DNA from: CAYJIX01 sp964370375
Lineage (GTDB): Bacteria > Desulfobacterota > Desulfovibrionia > Desulfovibrionales > Desulfovibrionaceae
NCBI GenBank assembly: GCA_964370375.1
Contig: CAYJIX010000001.1
Location: 1 to 64,000 of the forward strand
Direction of reading: 5' to 3'
Length of the DNA stretch: 64,000 bases
Both the position numbers and the translations under genes were made by a program. Below the pieces are notes generated by a model. The model ran no database searches. It saw nothing but the letters and a program-made list of their open reading frames with translations, and was not told where the DNA came from. Shown here in pieces: positions 25,225 to 34,851 of the stretch (the stretch's first letter is position 1; each line of letters starts with the position of its first letter).

Positions 25225-25835
25225 GTTTTCCTCCTTATATGTGAGCGTGCTGTACACTAACGCAACCTTGCTTTGGACGTTTTTATACCAAAGCAGATGC
25301 GAGAACTCCTATTGTAAAGATAGTTGCTATAAAGATGCCAAAGCATGCGCCATAAGCATCATCCTTATCTTTACAAAGGGCTTCCTCCTCTCGCAAAAAC
25401 CAGAAAAAAAGGAAGCTGACCTTTTGTCTGGTTCAACATTCATTCCATCTTAAGAATCGGCGTACTACGTGTCAAGCACCACCGGACATTTGCTTGTACA
25501 AAAACTGGACATATGAACAAATTGTGTTACTTTTCAAGATAATAGATATTTTTATTTTGTTTAAAAAATATGCTTTATGCCTTATTTCATAGCAACCTAG
25601 CTTGTGAAACAACGTACATGCCGTGTTTGTTTCTTGCAGGCTTTACCCGTTTAAGTGCAACCACAAAAGACAGTGCCTGCTCTCTTCATTGCACATACTT
25701 GGCACATATTGACAGCCTATGCAAAGTATGAAATAGGTATCCATTGGAGTATAGATTTTAGCATGTAGATTACGTGTGCCTTACAGGGCGCAAAGTTTTA
25801 TAAACATATAGGAACAAGAACACTCAGGAGGATAC
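25225..25835. other. Divergent region between trxA and infA
   Basis: 611 bases without a convincing gene. Near trxA it holds a long stem-loop (25312-25376). The middle (25450-25700) is A/T-rich and without repeats that I can see. The last 100 bases should contain the infA promoter. No tRNA or known RNA motif was recognised. Confidence 0.5.
25312..25376 (-). promoter_or_regulatory. Long stem-loop in the trxA leader
   Basis: TTGTAAAGATA (25312-25322) and TATCTTTACAA (25366-25376) are perfect 11-base inverted repeats. Inside them GATGC and GCATC can pair as an inner stem. On the trxA strand this lies 88-152 bases before the start codon and could be a leader structure or a decayed terminator. 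Confidence 0.35.
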
Positions 25836-26054
25836 ATGGCCAAAGAAGACGCCATTGAAGTTGACGGAGTTGTACAAGAAGCCCTGCCCAATGCCATGTT
25901 TCAGGTGCAGCTGGACAACGGGCATCAGGTGCTTGCCCATATTTCCGGAAAGATGCGTAAATTTTATATTCGTATTCTTCCGGGTGACCGCGTAAAAGTG
26001 GAGCTTTCTCCCTATGATCTTACACGCGGGCGCATCACCTACCGTATGAAATAA
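25836..26054 (+). CDS. infA: Translation initiation factor IF-1
   Basis: Binds the ribosomal A site with IF-2 and IF-3 during initiation. At 72 residues it has the standard size, with an S1-like OB-fold: VDGVVQEALPNAMFQVQLDN, GHQVLAHISGKMRKFYIRIL, PGDRVKVELSPYDLTRGRIT and YRMK. The ribosome site AGGAGG is four bases before ATG. It is a lone gene, followed by a strong bidirectional terminator. Confidence 0.97.
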   Translation: MAKEDAIEVDGVVQEALPNAMFQVQLDNGHQVLAHISGKMRKFYIRILPGDRVKVELSPYDLTRGRITYRMK

Positions 26055-26167
26055 TAGCTACCGTGGCTTTGTCTTTTCCAAATGCAAAGGGTTGCCGCCG
26101 CAAAACCTTTATGCATGTTTGGCCATAGCAAAATTTTTAGTATACTCTTTCATCTTTGAAAGTAAGC

Positions 26168-26202
26168 AAATAGCCTTTGGCAAAAAGCCAAAGGCTATTT
26201 TT
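26168..26202. terminator. Bidirectional terminator between infA and the GGDEF gene
   Basis: AAATAGCCTTTGGC, loop of five A, GCCAAAGGCTATTTTT: a 14-pair stem with A and T tracts on both sides. It serves infA (plus) and the diguanylate cyclase (minus), which converge here. Confidence 0.88.
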
Positions 26203-26228
26203 ATGGAAAAACCTAGTTTTTTTGTAAT

Positions 26229-27368
26229 CTAGCCAATATCATGCCCTATCACTCTGTTTCTACCGCCGGATTTAGCCTCGTAAAGACTTTTATCGGCAAC
26301 TTCAAGCGCTTGCCTTGTATCCACGCTTTTTGTGCTGGAGTAAAAGCCAATACTGATGGTGATAAAAATACTTTCATCCCCATGAAGAAAAGGTGTTTTT
26401 TCAATGGCTGCGCGTATGCGTTCTGTACAGATCGTTGCCTCTTCAAACGTGGTTTCGCGCATAATAAGGCTAAATTCTTCGCCCCCCCAACGGAACAAGC
26501 GGTCTGAGGCTCGAATCCTGTGACTTGCCAAATCAGCAACATGTTTTAAAACAAGGTCACCGACATCATGACCGTAGGTGTCATTAACCTTTTTAAAGTG
26601 GTCAATATCCAAAAGAGCAAGAGAAAAAGCTGAGTTGCTTGTTCTTGTTTTTGCAATGGCATACGGCAAAAACCTATCAAAATCACGACGGTTTCCAAGG
26701 CCGGTCAAAGCATCGGTAAGTGAAAGATGTTCAATATAGACCGTGGCTGATTTCAAGGCTAAGTACGTTCGCTGGCGCACATATTCTGCACACCAAGAAA
26801 AAACAAACGCTCCAAACAACACCAAAAAAAAGCGGATGTTGCTGCTTGTATCCATGGGATTTGCTATATATCGATTCAAAGGAGAACACATACTGATCAT
26901 AAGAAACGCATAAAAAACCCAAAAAACCAGACTACCATGCTTTAACCCCATGCAAAGCACGACCATGGGCGGAAACAGCATAAACCAGAAATAGCTCCCT
27001 TTAGTGACCGTTTCTACAAAAAGCAAATAACCTGCCAAAATCGTGAGTGTTGTCACCATTAAAAAAAGCAGCGGCAAGGCATGGTGTTTTTTGTCGCGTA
27101 ACCAAATAAAACTTAAAAGGGGAATAACGCTGCACGCCAAAAGCACAGCGCTAAGCACGGTATTGTCTTCATAAAAATTAAGCAAAGAACTGCATAAAAG
27201 CAGAACAAACATGATGACGGACAAAATATTTGCATATATTCTGCGAAGCCTTGGCTCGCTGTAAATATCAACAACATTGTAGACTGAATTTTGCGTATTT
27301 TCAGACTGTGCGGCAGGCGTCACGCAATGCTCGTTTGTATTTTTAGTAGATGAAGAAAAATTTGTCAT
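26229..27368 (-). CDS. Membrane-bound diguanylate cyclase (GGDEF)
   Basis: Makes cyclic di-GMP from two GTP. An N-terminal membrane region of about six helices (roughly residues 45-195) is followed by a complete GGDEF domain: LTDALTGLGNRRDFDRFLP, LLDIDHFKKVNDTYGHDVGD and GGEEF at residues 295-299. R286-A-S-D289 sits five residues before GGEEF, the classical inhibitory I-site, so product feedback is expected. No EAL or HD-GYP domain. It is the last gene of a minus-strand signalling block after the galactose-binding-like lipoprotein; a 250-base gap separates them, so it may have its own promoter. Confidence 0.9.
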   Translation of the reverse strand: MTNFSSSTKNTNEHCVTPAAQSENTQNSVYNVVDIYSEPRLRRIYANILSVIMFVLLLCSSLLNFYEDNTVLSAVLLACSVIPLLSFIWLRDKKHHALPLLFLMVTTLTILAGYLLFVETVTKGSYFWFMLFPPMVVLCMGLKHGSLVFWVFYAFLMISMCSPLNRYIANPMDTSSNIRFFLVLFGAFVFSWCAEYVRQRTYLALKSATVYIEHLSLTDALTGLGNRRDFDRFLPYAIAKTRTSNSAFSLALLDIDHFKKVNDTYGHDVGDLVLKHVADLASHRIRASDRLFRWGGEEFSLIMRETTFEEATICTERIRAAIEKTPFLHGDESIFITISIGFYSSTKSVDTRQALEVADKSLYEAKSGGRNRVIGHDIG

Positions 27369-27620
27369 AAAAAATCCATAAAAAAATATTCGTTAGCGCG
27401 AGGCTCTATGCAATAAAAAAACGACTGCCCATTTTACATGTAAGCCTTTATAGCAATTCACCGAAAAACACCATGCTGTCTGTAAGAGCAGACAACAGCT
27501 ACGTACGTGTCAGCGCATTAGCTTTACAAGGTTAAACATTAAAGTAAGCGTTCTCCGCTTTGATTTTACAAACCCATAGCAAAGTTGCTGACCTGTTAAG
27601 CTGTTGTCACAAGCTTACGC
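27369..27620. other. Gap between the GGDEF gene and the binding protein
   Basis: 252 bases with no gene. A short hairpin, GTCTG-TAAGAG-CAGAC, lies near 27478-27495. No cyclic-di-GMP riboswitch motif was recognised. Confidence 0.4.
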
Positions 27621-28673
27621 TCACTCTTTCTTCCCATACGCCTTATAAGGAATCCGTACAGCCACGCCACTCTCATCCCACGGATATGCGATTCCCTCAA
27701 GCCATGGCTTGCCTTCAACGGCATTCTGCAACATGACTGCCACAGTCCTGCCCATGGCTTCGCTGTCTTGTATTACGGTACCGTGCATTATCCCCTTGGT
27801 AATGGCGTCAACAGCAGCAGGAATAGCATCCACACCCACAACAGGTATCGCTTTATCGGGTGAGCCTTCCAAATTAAAACCCTGTTCTTGTAACGCTTTG
27901 ATAGCACCAAGGGCCATGGAATCGTTGTTAGAAATGATGAGTTCAATAGCATCAACAGAATCAGCCAGTACGGGTTTAATGGCATTATAGGTGAGCGTTT
28001 CATCCCAATCGCAAACAAGCGAATCCCCAAATTGCTGCATCAAAACGCCCCTATCACGAGCCTGTTTTACACTGTATTCGGAACGGGCTAAAGGCTCGGG
28101 GCTGTCTAATCGTCCTTGTATCATCACATACTGACAGATTCCGTCACCATTTTTGTCAAAAGCGTTGTTGCCTTTCCACAATTCGGCTATTATTTCACCC
28201 TGAATTCTTCCCGATTCTGCAGCTGTTGTACCCACATAGCGTGCTTTATCATACTGCTTGAGGACTTCGGTATCCGGTTCAACATTGAAAAAAACAACAG
28301 GAATGTTAGCTGCCGCAACAGCATTGATTACCGCAGCACCTGCTTTGGCATCTGCAAGATTTATTGCAAGGGCATCAACCTTGCTTTTTATAAGTTCATG
28401 AAGTTGTGCGTTTTGGCGCACCTGGTCATAATCAGCAGAATGGACAACAACATCTGCTTTACCTTCAAGTTTTTTTTGTATGGCCTTTGTCACAAACCCA
28501 ACATATGGATCTTCTACTCGAAAAACCAAAACTCCCACGAGGGGCTTTTCTTTAACAGCCGTTTCTGTTTTTGTTGCAGGCTTTTCATTGTCACACCCCA
28601 ACACCAACAGAGTACCTATTAAAAGCAGAGCCAACGTCATTTGTTGAATCCAGCATAAACGAAGTTTACACAT
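27621..28673 (-). CDS. Galactose/glucose-binding-like lipoprotein (MglB family)
   Basis: Periplasmic sugar-binding fold of the type I family, 350 residues. The lipobox LVLGC places the lipidated cysteine at residue 27, so the mature protein is membrane-tethered rather than free. The body shows VGVLVFRVEDPYVGFVTKAI, an interior strand IPVVFFNVEP, and the calcium loop DKNGDGICQ (D173, N175, D177, Q181) that matches the DLNKDGQIQ loop of E. coli MglB except at the fifth ligand. No ABC transporter genes adjoin; instead a hybrid sensor kinase lies just upstream on the same strand, so a receptor role is likely. The ligand is probably a hexose, by family. Confidence 0.85.
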   Translation of the reverse strand: MCKLRLCWIQQMTLALLLIGTLLVLGCDNEKPATKTETAVKEKPLVGVLVFRVEDPYVGFVTKAIQKKLEGKADVVVHSADYDQVRQNAQLHELIKSKVDALAINLADAKAGAAVINAVAAANIPVVFFNVEPDTEVLKQYDKARYVGTTAAESGRIQGEIIAELWKGNNAFDKNGDGICQYVMIQGRLDSPEPLARSEYSVKQARDRGVLMQQFGDSLVCDWDETLTYNAIKPVLADSVDAIELIISNNDSMALGAIKALQEQGFNLEGSPDKAIPVVGVDAIPAAVDAITKGIMHGTVIQDSEAMGRTVAVMLQNAVEGKPWLEGIAYPWDESGVAVRIPYKAYGKKE

Positions 28674-28732
28674 ATTTCGCCTCCATTTGAAGGAACGATT
28701 TTAAAACTTTACTCATTGAAGCTATACTGATC

Positions 28733-31003
28733 TTACGTATTGGCAGTGCCTATTGTTCCCCAATAGGCTAAGGCCTTATACAATTCATCCACATCAATGG
28801 GTTTGGTAATGTGGTCATTCATACCTGCCTCAAGGCTTTTTTCCTTATCTCCGCTCATGGCATTGGCTGTCATGGCAAGGATGGGTACAGTTGCAGAACC
28901 CGGCACAGGATTTGCGCGAATAGTCTTGGCAGCTGTTAAGCCATCCATTACAGGCATTTGAATATCCATTAAAATCAAATCAAAAGAGCCTGATTCCCAC
29001 ATGGCAACAGCTTCGGCCCCATTAGATACCATGGTAACAGTAACGCCCATGCCTTGCAGAATTTCAAGGGCGATCATTTGGTTGATTTCATTATCTTCTG
29101 CCACAAGTATATTAAGATTTGGAAGCGTAACTTTTCTGTCTATATCAAGGTTTTCTTCATCTTCTTGCAGGTCGCTATTTTCCCCAAGTTTTGTGGTGAT
29201 GGTGAAGAAAAATTCACTTCCTAAGCCTTGTTTACTTTCAACCCAAATATCTCCGCCAAGCATGTTCGCAAGGCTTTTACATATGGCAAGCCCAAGGCCT
29301 GTACCGCCATATTTACGAGTGGTAGATCCATCAGCTTGCGCAAACGATTCAAAAATATGTTTTTGCGCTTTCTCTGACATGCCAATGCCTGTATCTTTGA
29401 CCGAAAATTGCAGGACAAGTTGGCCCTGTTTTTCTGATACAACAGATACATGCAAACGCACTTCGCCTGATTCTGTAAATTTAACGGCATTGGAACACAG
29501 ATTGATACAAATTTGGGCAAGGCGCAAAGGGTCGCTTGTTATAATGTCAGGCACCTGCTCATCCACGGAAAAATCAAGCTTTATCCCTTTTTCAGCACAT
29601 TTTACGCTGAACAAATCACGAACTGACGTTAGCATGCCTGAAATACGGAACGTCACATTGTTGATATCCATTTTTCCTGCTTCGATTTTAGAAAAATCAA
29701 GGATATCATTGATAACACCAAGCAATGCTTTGGATGCGCTGTCAATACGCGATAAATAATGCATTTGTCTGGCATCTGGTTTGTCACGCATGGCAAGGTA
29801 AGTCATGCCGATAATACCATTCATGGGCGTACGTATTTCATGACTCATGCGTGCCAAAAATTCGCTTTTAGCCTTTGTGGCAGATTCTGAGCGTTCCACC
29901 AAATCCGTAAGGGTTTGCACCATTTCTTCAAGACTGTTGGCAAGGCTTCCCAATTCGTCTTTGCGTTTTATGTTAATGGTTTTATCCCATTTGCCATTGG
30001 TGACAGCCTTTGCAAAAAGGCTAAGCTGCACAATATCCCTTGTGACAGGAAATACAAAAAAACTGACACAAAGTATGGTCAAAATGATTGCAGCCAAATT
30101 GATGTCTATGGTTGTATCTAGCATTATTTTGGCATATGAAGCCATATACGATTCGTCAGCTAGGGCAAGCGCGTAAAGGCTTGTTTGTGGAATCTTGTAA
30201 AAACCAAGGGTATATTGGACTTCATCAATAACAATATCTATAACGCCTACAGGCTTGTCATCAATAAGAGAAACTTTGGAAGCCAAGGCGTGAAGAAACG
30301 CATCGTCTTTCCCTTCTCCTATGACTACTATATTATCGTTGGTTCGTACTGCAACAAAAGGGTCAATTTCCGGATCGGACAATTGCCTAGATACATCCTG
30401 AATAACAGATGACAATTTGATTGAACTTGAAAGCGCTCCACTATAGCCATTGTAAACAATTTTTAAAAACGCAGGCAGCAACAATTGCTTTTGAAAATTT
30501 TCATAGGCCAAAGGTGCTATGGAAAAACCGCCTCGTTCCATAATTTTATGATACCAGTCAGCTTCTTTACCGCTTGATATATCATACCCTTCTGGAGTTT
30601 TGCCAACAACCGGTACGCCCTGGCCATTCACAAGATAAAACGCTGAATAATAGCCATTGGCTTGCTGCATTTTATTAAAAAACGTTGCTAGTGCCAAACG
30701 GTCACTGCGTTCCTTTGCAGAAGCAGCAGCTGTAACAGGAGGAAGCTCTATGCCTTTTGCCACCTGGGACGATGCAATGGCCATAAGCATGTCACGCCCA
30801 AGATGCCGAATTGTTGTGGAAATACTTTCCCCAACAACCTCGGCTGTTCGTTCCGTATGCACGTGCTTAACGTTGTCTACCACAGCGTTAAACGTGTGCA
30901 CGGTAAAAAATGTCAGCGTCAAAACAACAATGGTAGCAATGCCCACAATTGAAAATGGCAGCTTGACGCTAAGCTTTGTAAAAAACTTATGTATAATCCA
31001 CAT
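28733..31003 (-). CDS. Hybrid sensor histidine kinase with a Cache-like sensor and receiver
   Basis: Inner-membrane kinase of 756 residues. Membrane helix at about residues 16-38, extracytoplasmic Cache-like sensor (about 45-295, with DWYHKIMERGGFSIAPL typical of dCache), second helix about 300-320, HAMP, then HisKA with FLARMSHEIRTPMNG (phospho-accepting His at 388), HATPase (DTGIGM, GGTGLGLAICKS) and a C-terminal receiver (AEDNEINQ, LILMDIQMPVMDG). ATG at 31003 is preferred over a TTG two codons earlier. The lipoprotein gene begins 59 bases downstream, and together they resemble a binding-protein/kinase pair. A phosphotransfer partner and output regulator are not in the window. Confidence 0.9.
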   Translation of the reverse strand: MWIIHKFFTKLSVKLPFSIVGIATIVVLTLTFFTVHTFNAVVDNVKHVHTERTAEVVGESISTTIRHLGRDMLMAIASSQVAKGIELPPVTAAASAKERSDRLALATFFNKMQQANGYYSAFYLVNGQGVPVVGKTPEGYDISSGKEADWYHKIMERGGFSIAPLAYENFQKQLLLPAFLKIVYNGYSGALSSSIKLSSVIQDVSRQLSDPEIDPFVAVRTNDNIVVIGEGKDDAFLHALASKVSLIDDKPVGVIDIVIDEVQYTLGFYKIPQTSLYALALADESYMASYAKIMLDTTIDINLAAIILTILCVSFFVFPVTRDIVQLSLFAKAVTNGKWDKTINIKRKDELGSLANSLEEMVQTLTDLVERSESATKAKSEFLARMSHEIRTPMNGIIGMTYLAMRDKPDARQMHYLSRIDSASKALLGVINDILDFSKIEAGKMDINNVTFRISGMLTSVRDLFSVKCAEKGIKLDFSVDEQVPDIITSDPLRLAQICINLCSNAVKFTESGEVRLHVSVVSEKQGQLVLQFSVKDTGIGMSEKAQKHIFESFAQADGSTTRKYGGTGLGLAICKSLANMLGGDIWVESKQGLGSEFFFTITTKLGENSDLQEDEENLDIDRKVTLPNLNILVAEDNEINQMIALEILQGMGVTVTMVSNGAEAVAMWESGSFDLILMDIQMPVMDGLTAAKTIRANPVPGSATVPILAMTANAMSGDKEKSLEAGMNDHITKPIDVDELYKALAYWGTIGTANT

Positions 31004-31288
31004 GCTCAAAGTACCTAGCAGTTATATTTTTGCATAATGTTAGGACGTGCGAAACGTATATGGTTGCTCTTTTATTTAGAAAGTTTTTTAAAACACTCCA
31101 TCTTCTTCATACGTATGGAGGCTGCAACGCATATCAACAAAGCTGCTATAAGCAGTTTATAACAAGTCCCAGATTGCACACTGTTTTTTTAAAGCATATT
31201 TTTATCAGCTTAAAAAAATTCTAATGTGCGGAAACAATTTTTATGTAATAGGAATTTCAAAAAGAGTACAGCTTCTTAACAATATTCA

Positions 31289-32260
31289 CTAGCGCCCTAG
31301 TTTGTCTTTAATAATGGTCCGTACCTTTTGAGTAAGGGTGGGCAAATCCGGTTTGGATATTTGCGCATCTGCGCCGGCTTTAATGCCCCTATCGTGCAAT
31401 GCATCTGTGATGAGTGATGAAAAAAGCACCACCGGCAAAACAGCAAGCCCACTGTCTCCTTTAATTTTACGGGTCAGGGTATGGCCGTCCATCTCTGGCA
31501 TTTCTATATCTGAAATCACCATGTGCACGACATCTTCAATAGTTTTATTTTGTGTTGCTGCTTCTTCTTGCCAGTCAGTAAGCGTTTTCCATGCTTCCAT
31601 GCCACTGCTGACCTTTGTAACCTTATAGCCTACACGGGTCAGCATGCTGTCCACCATATTACGAACAGATAAAGAATCATCAGCCACAAGAACATGGAAC
31701 TTATCCGCATCAGGCACATGAAGTGCATACTCTTCATCATCCATTTTTTTCAACTGGGAAGCCATATTGCTATGCGTATCCATGGAATCGGTGATCATTT
31801 CCATATCCAAAATAAACATGATCCGATCCTCAAAACGAATAACACCTGTAATGCTGTCCTGACTGTAGCTGCGCAAATATTTGTCAGGAGCTTCCACTTG
31901 AGCCCACGTCATATGGTGAATACGCGTGACCCCAGAACACAAAAAGGCTGTAACTTTGCCGCTGTATTCTGACACAATAACTTTAAGGGTTTCTGTGTCT
32001 ACCAGCTCTTTTCCTAACCATTTGGCTAAATTAACCAAAGGAAGAACGCGCCCGCGCAAGTTAAAGGTGCCAAGCACCGCCGGATGATGCTTACTAGGTA
32101 CGGCAGTAACAACTGGATACCTAATAATCTCTAACACTTTGGCTACATTCATGCCATAATAACCACGGTATACCGTACCGTCAGGCATGTTTTCTTCTAT
32201 ATAAAATTCAATAATTTCAAGCTCGTTGCCTTTAACATCATTGAGGGTCGCATAGTCCAT
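31289..32260 (-). CDS. cheV: Chemotaxis coupling protein CheV (CheW-receiver fusion)
   Basis: 323 residues: an N-terminal CheW domain (about 10-165, FYIEENMPDGTVYRGYYGMN, LGTFNLRGRVLPLVNLAKWL) joins chemoreceptors to CheA, and a C-terminal receiver (about 188-318, VLVADDSLSVRNMVDSML, HMVISDIEMPEMDGHTL) can be phosphorylated by CheA to tune adaptation. There is a free gap of about 280 bases before the hybrid kinase gene, so it probably has its own promoter. No other chemotaxis genes are adjacent. Confidence 0.92.
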   Translation of the reverse strand: MDYATLNDVKGNELEIIEFYIEENMPDGTVYRGYYGMNVAKVLEIIRYPVVTAVPSKHHPAVLGTFNLRGRVLPLVNLAKWLGKELVDTETLKVIVSEYSGKVTAFLCSGVTRIHHMTWAQVEAPDKYLRSYSQDSITGVIRFEDRIMFILDMEMITDSMDTHSNMASQLKKMDDEEYALHVPDADKFHVLVADDSLSVRNMVDSMLTRVGYKVTKVSSGMEAWKTLTDWQEEAATQNKTIEDVVHMVISDIEMPEMDGHTLTRKIKGDSGLAVLPVVLFSSLITDALHDRGIKAGADAQISKPDLPTLTQKVRTIIKDKLGR

Positions 32261-32456
32261 ATCAAATTCCGTCCGTCAGATAAAGTAGCTTATGTAAAGA
32301 ATTTTTGTACATCGTTTTTATTGATATATAGGAACACCGCTCCAAAAATACGCTTAAAACATATATTGCTTATAATGTTCTGCACAACGCGTTATGCCTG
32401 TGCAACAATATAGTATCCATAAAGTTTTTTTATTACAAAACATACAGCTTAAATAA

Positions 32457-33347
32457 CTATTCTGTGAACCTAAAGCCCCTATTGGGTAAAGCTAAAAGAT
32501 ATTGACCATACCCTGATTTTTTAAGAGGCTCTGCAAGGGACTGTAATTGTTCGGTACTTATATAACCCTTACGCCACGCAATTTCTTCCACACAGGCCAC
32601 ATTGAGCCCCTGCCTTGTTTCCACAGCCTGTACAAAATTAGCAGCGCCCAACAAGGCATCATGAGTTCCTGTATCAAGCCATGCTATGCCGCGGCTTAAG
32701 GGCTCCACATGCAAGGTTCCTTTTGCAAGATAAGCACTGTTCACATCGGTAATTTCTAACTCACCACGAGCTGAAGGCTGTAAGGCCTTTGCTATGGAAA
32801 GCACCTGTTCATCATAAAAGTAGAGGCCGGTTACGGCATAATTGGATTTGGGGCGTGTTGGCTTTTCTTCAATACTAATGGCTTGTAGATTGCCATCAAA
32901 TTCTACAACCCCATACCGTTCCGGATCATTGACATGATATCCAAAAACAGTTGCGCCTCGCTCTTGCGTACATGCGTCCATAAGCAAGGGCTCAAGGCCG
33001 TTGCCAAAAAAGATATTGTCGCCAAGGATAAGGCAGACCTTGTGGTCAACAATATGTTCTTCACATAGCAAAAAGGCTTGCGCTATCCCTTCCGGACGCT
33101 CTTGAACCACATAGGTGAAAGAACACCCCCATTGCTTCCCATCGCCCAACAATTTTTTAAATTGCGGTTGATCCTCCGGTGTTGTGATGATGAAAATATC
33201 CCGAATCCCTGCTAACAAAAGCACGGATAAAGGATAATAAATCATTGGTTTATTGTAAACAGGCATGAGCTGCTTATTGACGCATAGTGATAATGGATGA
33301 AGGCGCGTTCCTGCTCCCCCTGCCAATAAAATACCCTTCCAATTCAT
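32457..33347 (-). CDS. rmlA: Glucose-1-phosphate thymidylyltransferase
   Basis: Makes dTDP-glucose, the first step to dTDP-rhamnose and related sugars of lipopolysaccharide. At 296 residues it carries the short-form RmlA signature set: GILLAGGAGTRLHPLSLCVN, KQLMPVYNKPMIYYPLSVLL, the PEGIAQAFLL motif, ILGDNIFFG, EEKPTRPKSNYAVTGLYFYD and AWLDTGTHDAL. rmlB, C and D are not adjacent, so this is an orphan member of the pathway. It is read from its own transcription unit after a strong terminator of the qrc operon. Confidence 0.96.
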   Translation of the reverse strand: MNWKGILLAGGAGTRLHPLSLCVNKQLMPVYNKPMIYYPLSVLLLAGIRDIFIITTPEDQPQFKKLLGDGKQWGCSFTYVVQERPEGIAQAFLLCEEHIVDHKVCLILGDNIFFGNGLEPLLMDACTQERGATVFGYHVNDPERYGVVEFDGNLQAISIEEKPTRPKSNYAVTGLYFYDEQVLSIAKALQPSARGELEITDVNSAYLAKGTLHVEPLSRGIAWLDTGTHDALLGAANFVQAVETRQGLNVACVEEIAWRKGYISTEQLQSLAEPLKKSGYGQYLLALPNRGFRFTE

Positions 33348-33483
33348 AGTGTGCTCTCATTTTCAAAGTCAATATAAACGATGCCATGTTACATCATTAT
33401 ACAGAGAGTATCTACAAATGGCAAACATTCATATCCACTCAAATTCTGCTAAGGCTTTTAAGCCGCTACTTTGCCTAATACGA

Positions 33484-33518
33484 TAAAAAAACAGCGCTTT
33501 TCAGCAGAAAAGCGCTGT
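33484..33518 (-). terminator. Terminator of the qrc operon
   Basis: On the minus strand ACAGCGCTTTTC-TGCT-GAAAAGCGCTGT forms a perfect 12-pair stem followed by at least seven T, 43 bases after the qrcD stop. Confidence 0.9.
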
Positions 33519-33561
33519 TATATAGCTTGATTACATCCTTTTTATTGGAAGAAGAATATAT

Positions 33562-34848
33562 CTACATATCCTTTTCACATGAAGAAGCGGAAACATTTTG
33601 CAGTTCACGTTCTTGCGGAAAAAGCGGAAGATAACGATACGCAAGGGCTAAACAAATCCAGCCATAGGCAATAACTAGGAGCGAAGCTGCCCATTCAGCC
33701 CAGTTGGGAGCATAAAACTGCCATGAATCAAAGGGCATAACAGGAATAGCCAAGGCCTGCACAGTCATAACATATCTGTTGATAATAACACCAAGACAGG
33801 CTAAAGCAGCTGCAGTATAGAACCATTGGGGTTGTTCACGAAACTTTTTAGAAAGAAGCAAATAGGCAGGAATAAGGCCACCAATGATCAATTCAGCATA
33901 CAAAAGCCATTTGCCGTAAATCCAACCATAAAACATCTGGTCAAAGGTCATGCCTGAACGAGGCAAGATATCAAAAATCCAGCCTGCGGTATCAATAAGT
34001 TTGAATACCATGTAGACCGAGAACATGATCCCTGCAATTTTACCTAAAAGCAGTTTTACATCCCACGAAACCAAACGCTTTCCGGTAATTTTCTCCATAA
34101 ACGTGGCGACCAATACCGTAAAGAGAGGCCCTGCACCAACCGCTGAAAGGATGTAAAGGAAAAACGTCCAAGGCCAAATAAAAAAGCCGTCGCGCAAAAG
34201 GTAAGGACGCCCAAACAACACGCCAAACATTCCGCCCAAGGACCCTTGGTGGAAGGTGGATAAAAATACGCCTATACCTGCAAAAAGCGGCATGATCACG
34301 TGGAAATTGTGGGCAACGCTTTGCGCAAATTTGTTTTTAAGCAGCAGGCGGTTTTCCAATTTAAGCGGAACAAGCTCAATGGCAAGCACAAGGCAGTAAC
34401 AGGTGATACAAAAAATAACTTCTGTTAACATGGAATGAACATTGGGATGCCAATAGCCAAACCATGCCCTTAGGGGCTGGCCAATATCAAGGGTCAACAC
34501 AAGCATAGCACCAGAATAACATAAAAATCCTGTTGCCACGGCTAAGTTAATAATATGTTTGAGCTGTTCAATATTGAACAAATATCGCAAAGCACCTGTA
34601 AAAAAGGCTCCTGCACCAAGGGCAATGACTGCAAGGTCAAAAGCAATCCAAAGACCAAAGCCAAAATAATCGTCAAGCCCTGTTGTGCCAAGGCCAAAAG
34701 CCAATACCGTGAACGCCGCATAGGCACCCCAAAGAAGCACAGCAAAAGCAGGTACAAGGTGCAGAATAAATGCACCAAGTGAACAGCGTTCCACACCTTC
34801 AGGAAGTAGGGCTGCGTCAAATGGCTGATTGTAGTTATGCTCTTGCAT
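33562..34848 (-). CDS. qrcD: Menaquinone reductase, integral membrane subunit QrcD
   Basis: NrfD/PsrC-type membrane subunit with about ten helices that carries the quinone site of the Qrc complex. 428 residues; many hydrophobic segments are visible from LGAFILHLVPAFAVLLWGAY on, to the last helix ending near ICLALAYRYLPLF. The ATG lies three bases after the qrcC stop, so the four qrc genes form one operon (qrcA-B-C-D in transcription order). In Desulfovibrio the complex passes electrons from type I cytochrome c3 to menaquinone and is needed for growth on hydrogen or formate with sulfate (established for D. vulgaris). Confidence 0.9.
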   Translation of the reverse strand: MQEHNYNQPFDAALLPEGVERCSLGAFILHLVPAFAVLLWGAYAAFTVLAFGLGTTGLDDYFGFGLWIAFDLAVIALGAGAFFTGALRYLFNIEQLKHIINLAVATGFLCYSGAMLVLTLDIGQPLRAWFGYWHPNVHSMLTEVIFCITCYCLVLAIELVPLKLENRLLLKNKFAQSVAHNFHVIMPLFAGIGVFLSTFHQGSLGGMFGVLFGRPYLLRDGFFIWPWTFFLYILSAVGAGPLFTVLVATFMEKITGKRLVSWDVKLLLGKIAGIMFSVYMVFKLIDTAGWIFDILPRSGMTFDQMFYGWIYGKWLLYAELIIGGLIPAYLLLSKKFREQPQWFYTAAALACLGVIINRYVMTVQALAIPVMPFDSWQFYAPNWAEWAASLLVIAYGWICLALAYRYLPLFPQERELQNVSASSCEKDM

Positions 34849-34851
34849 GTC

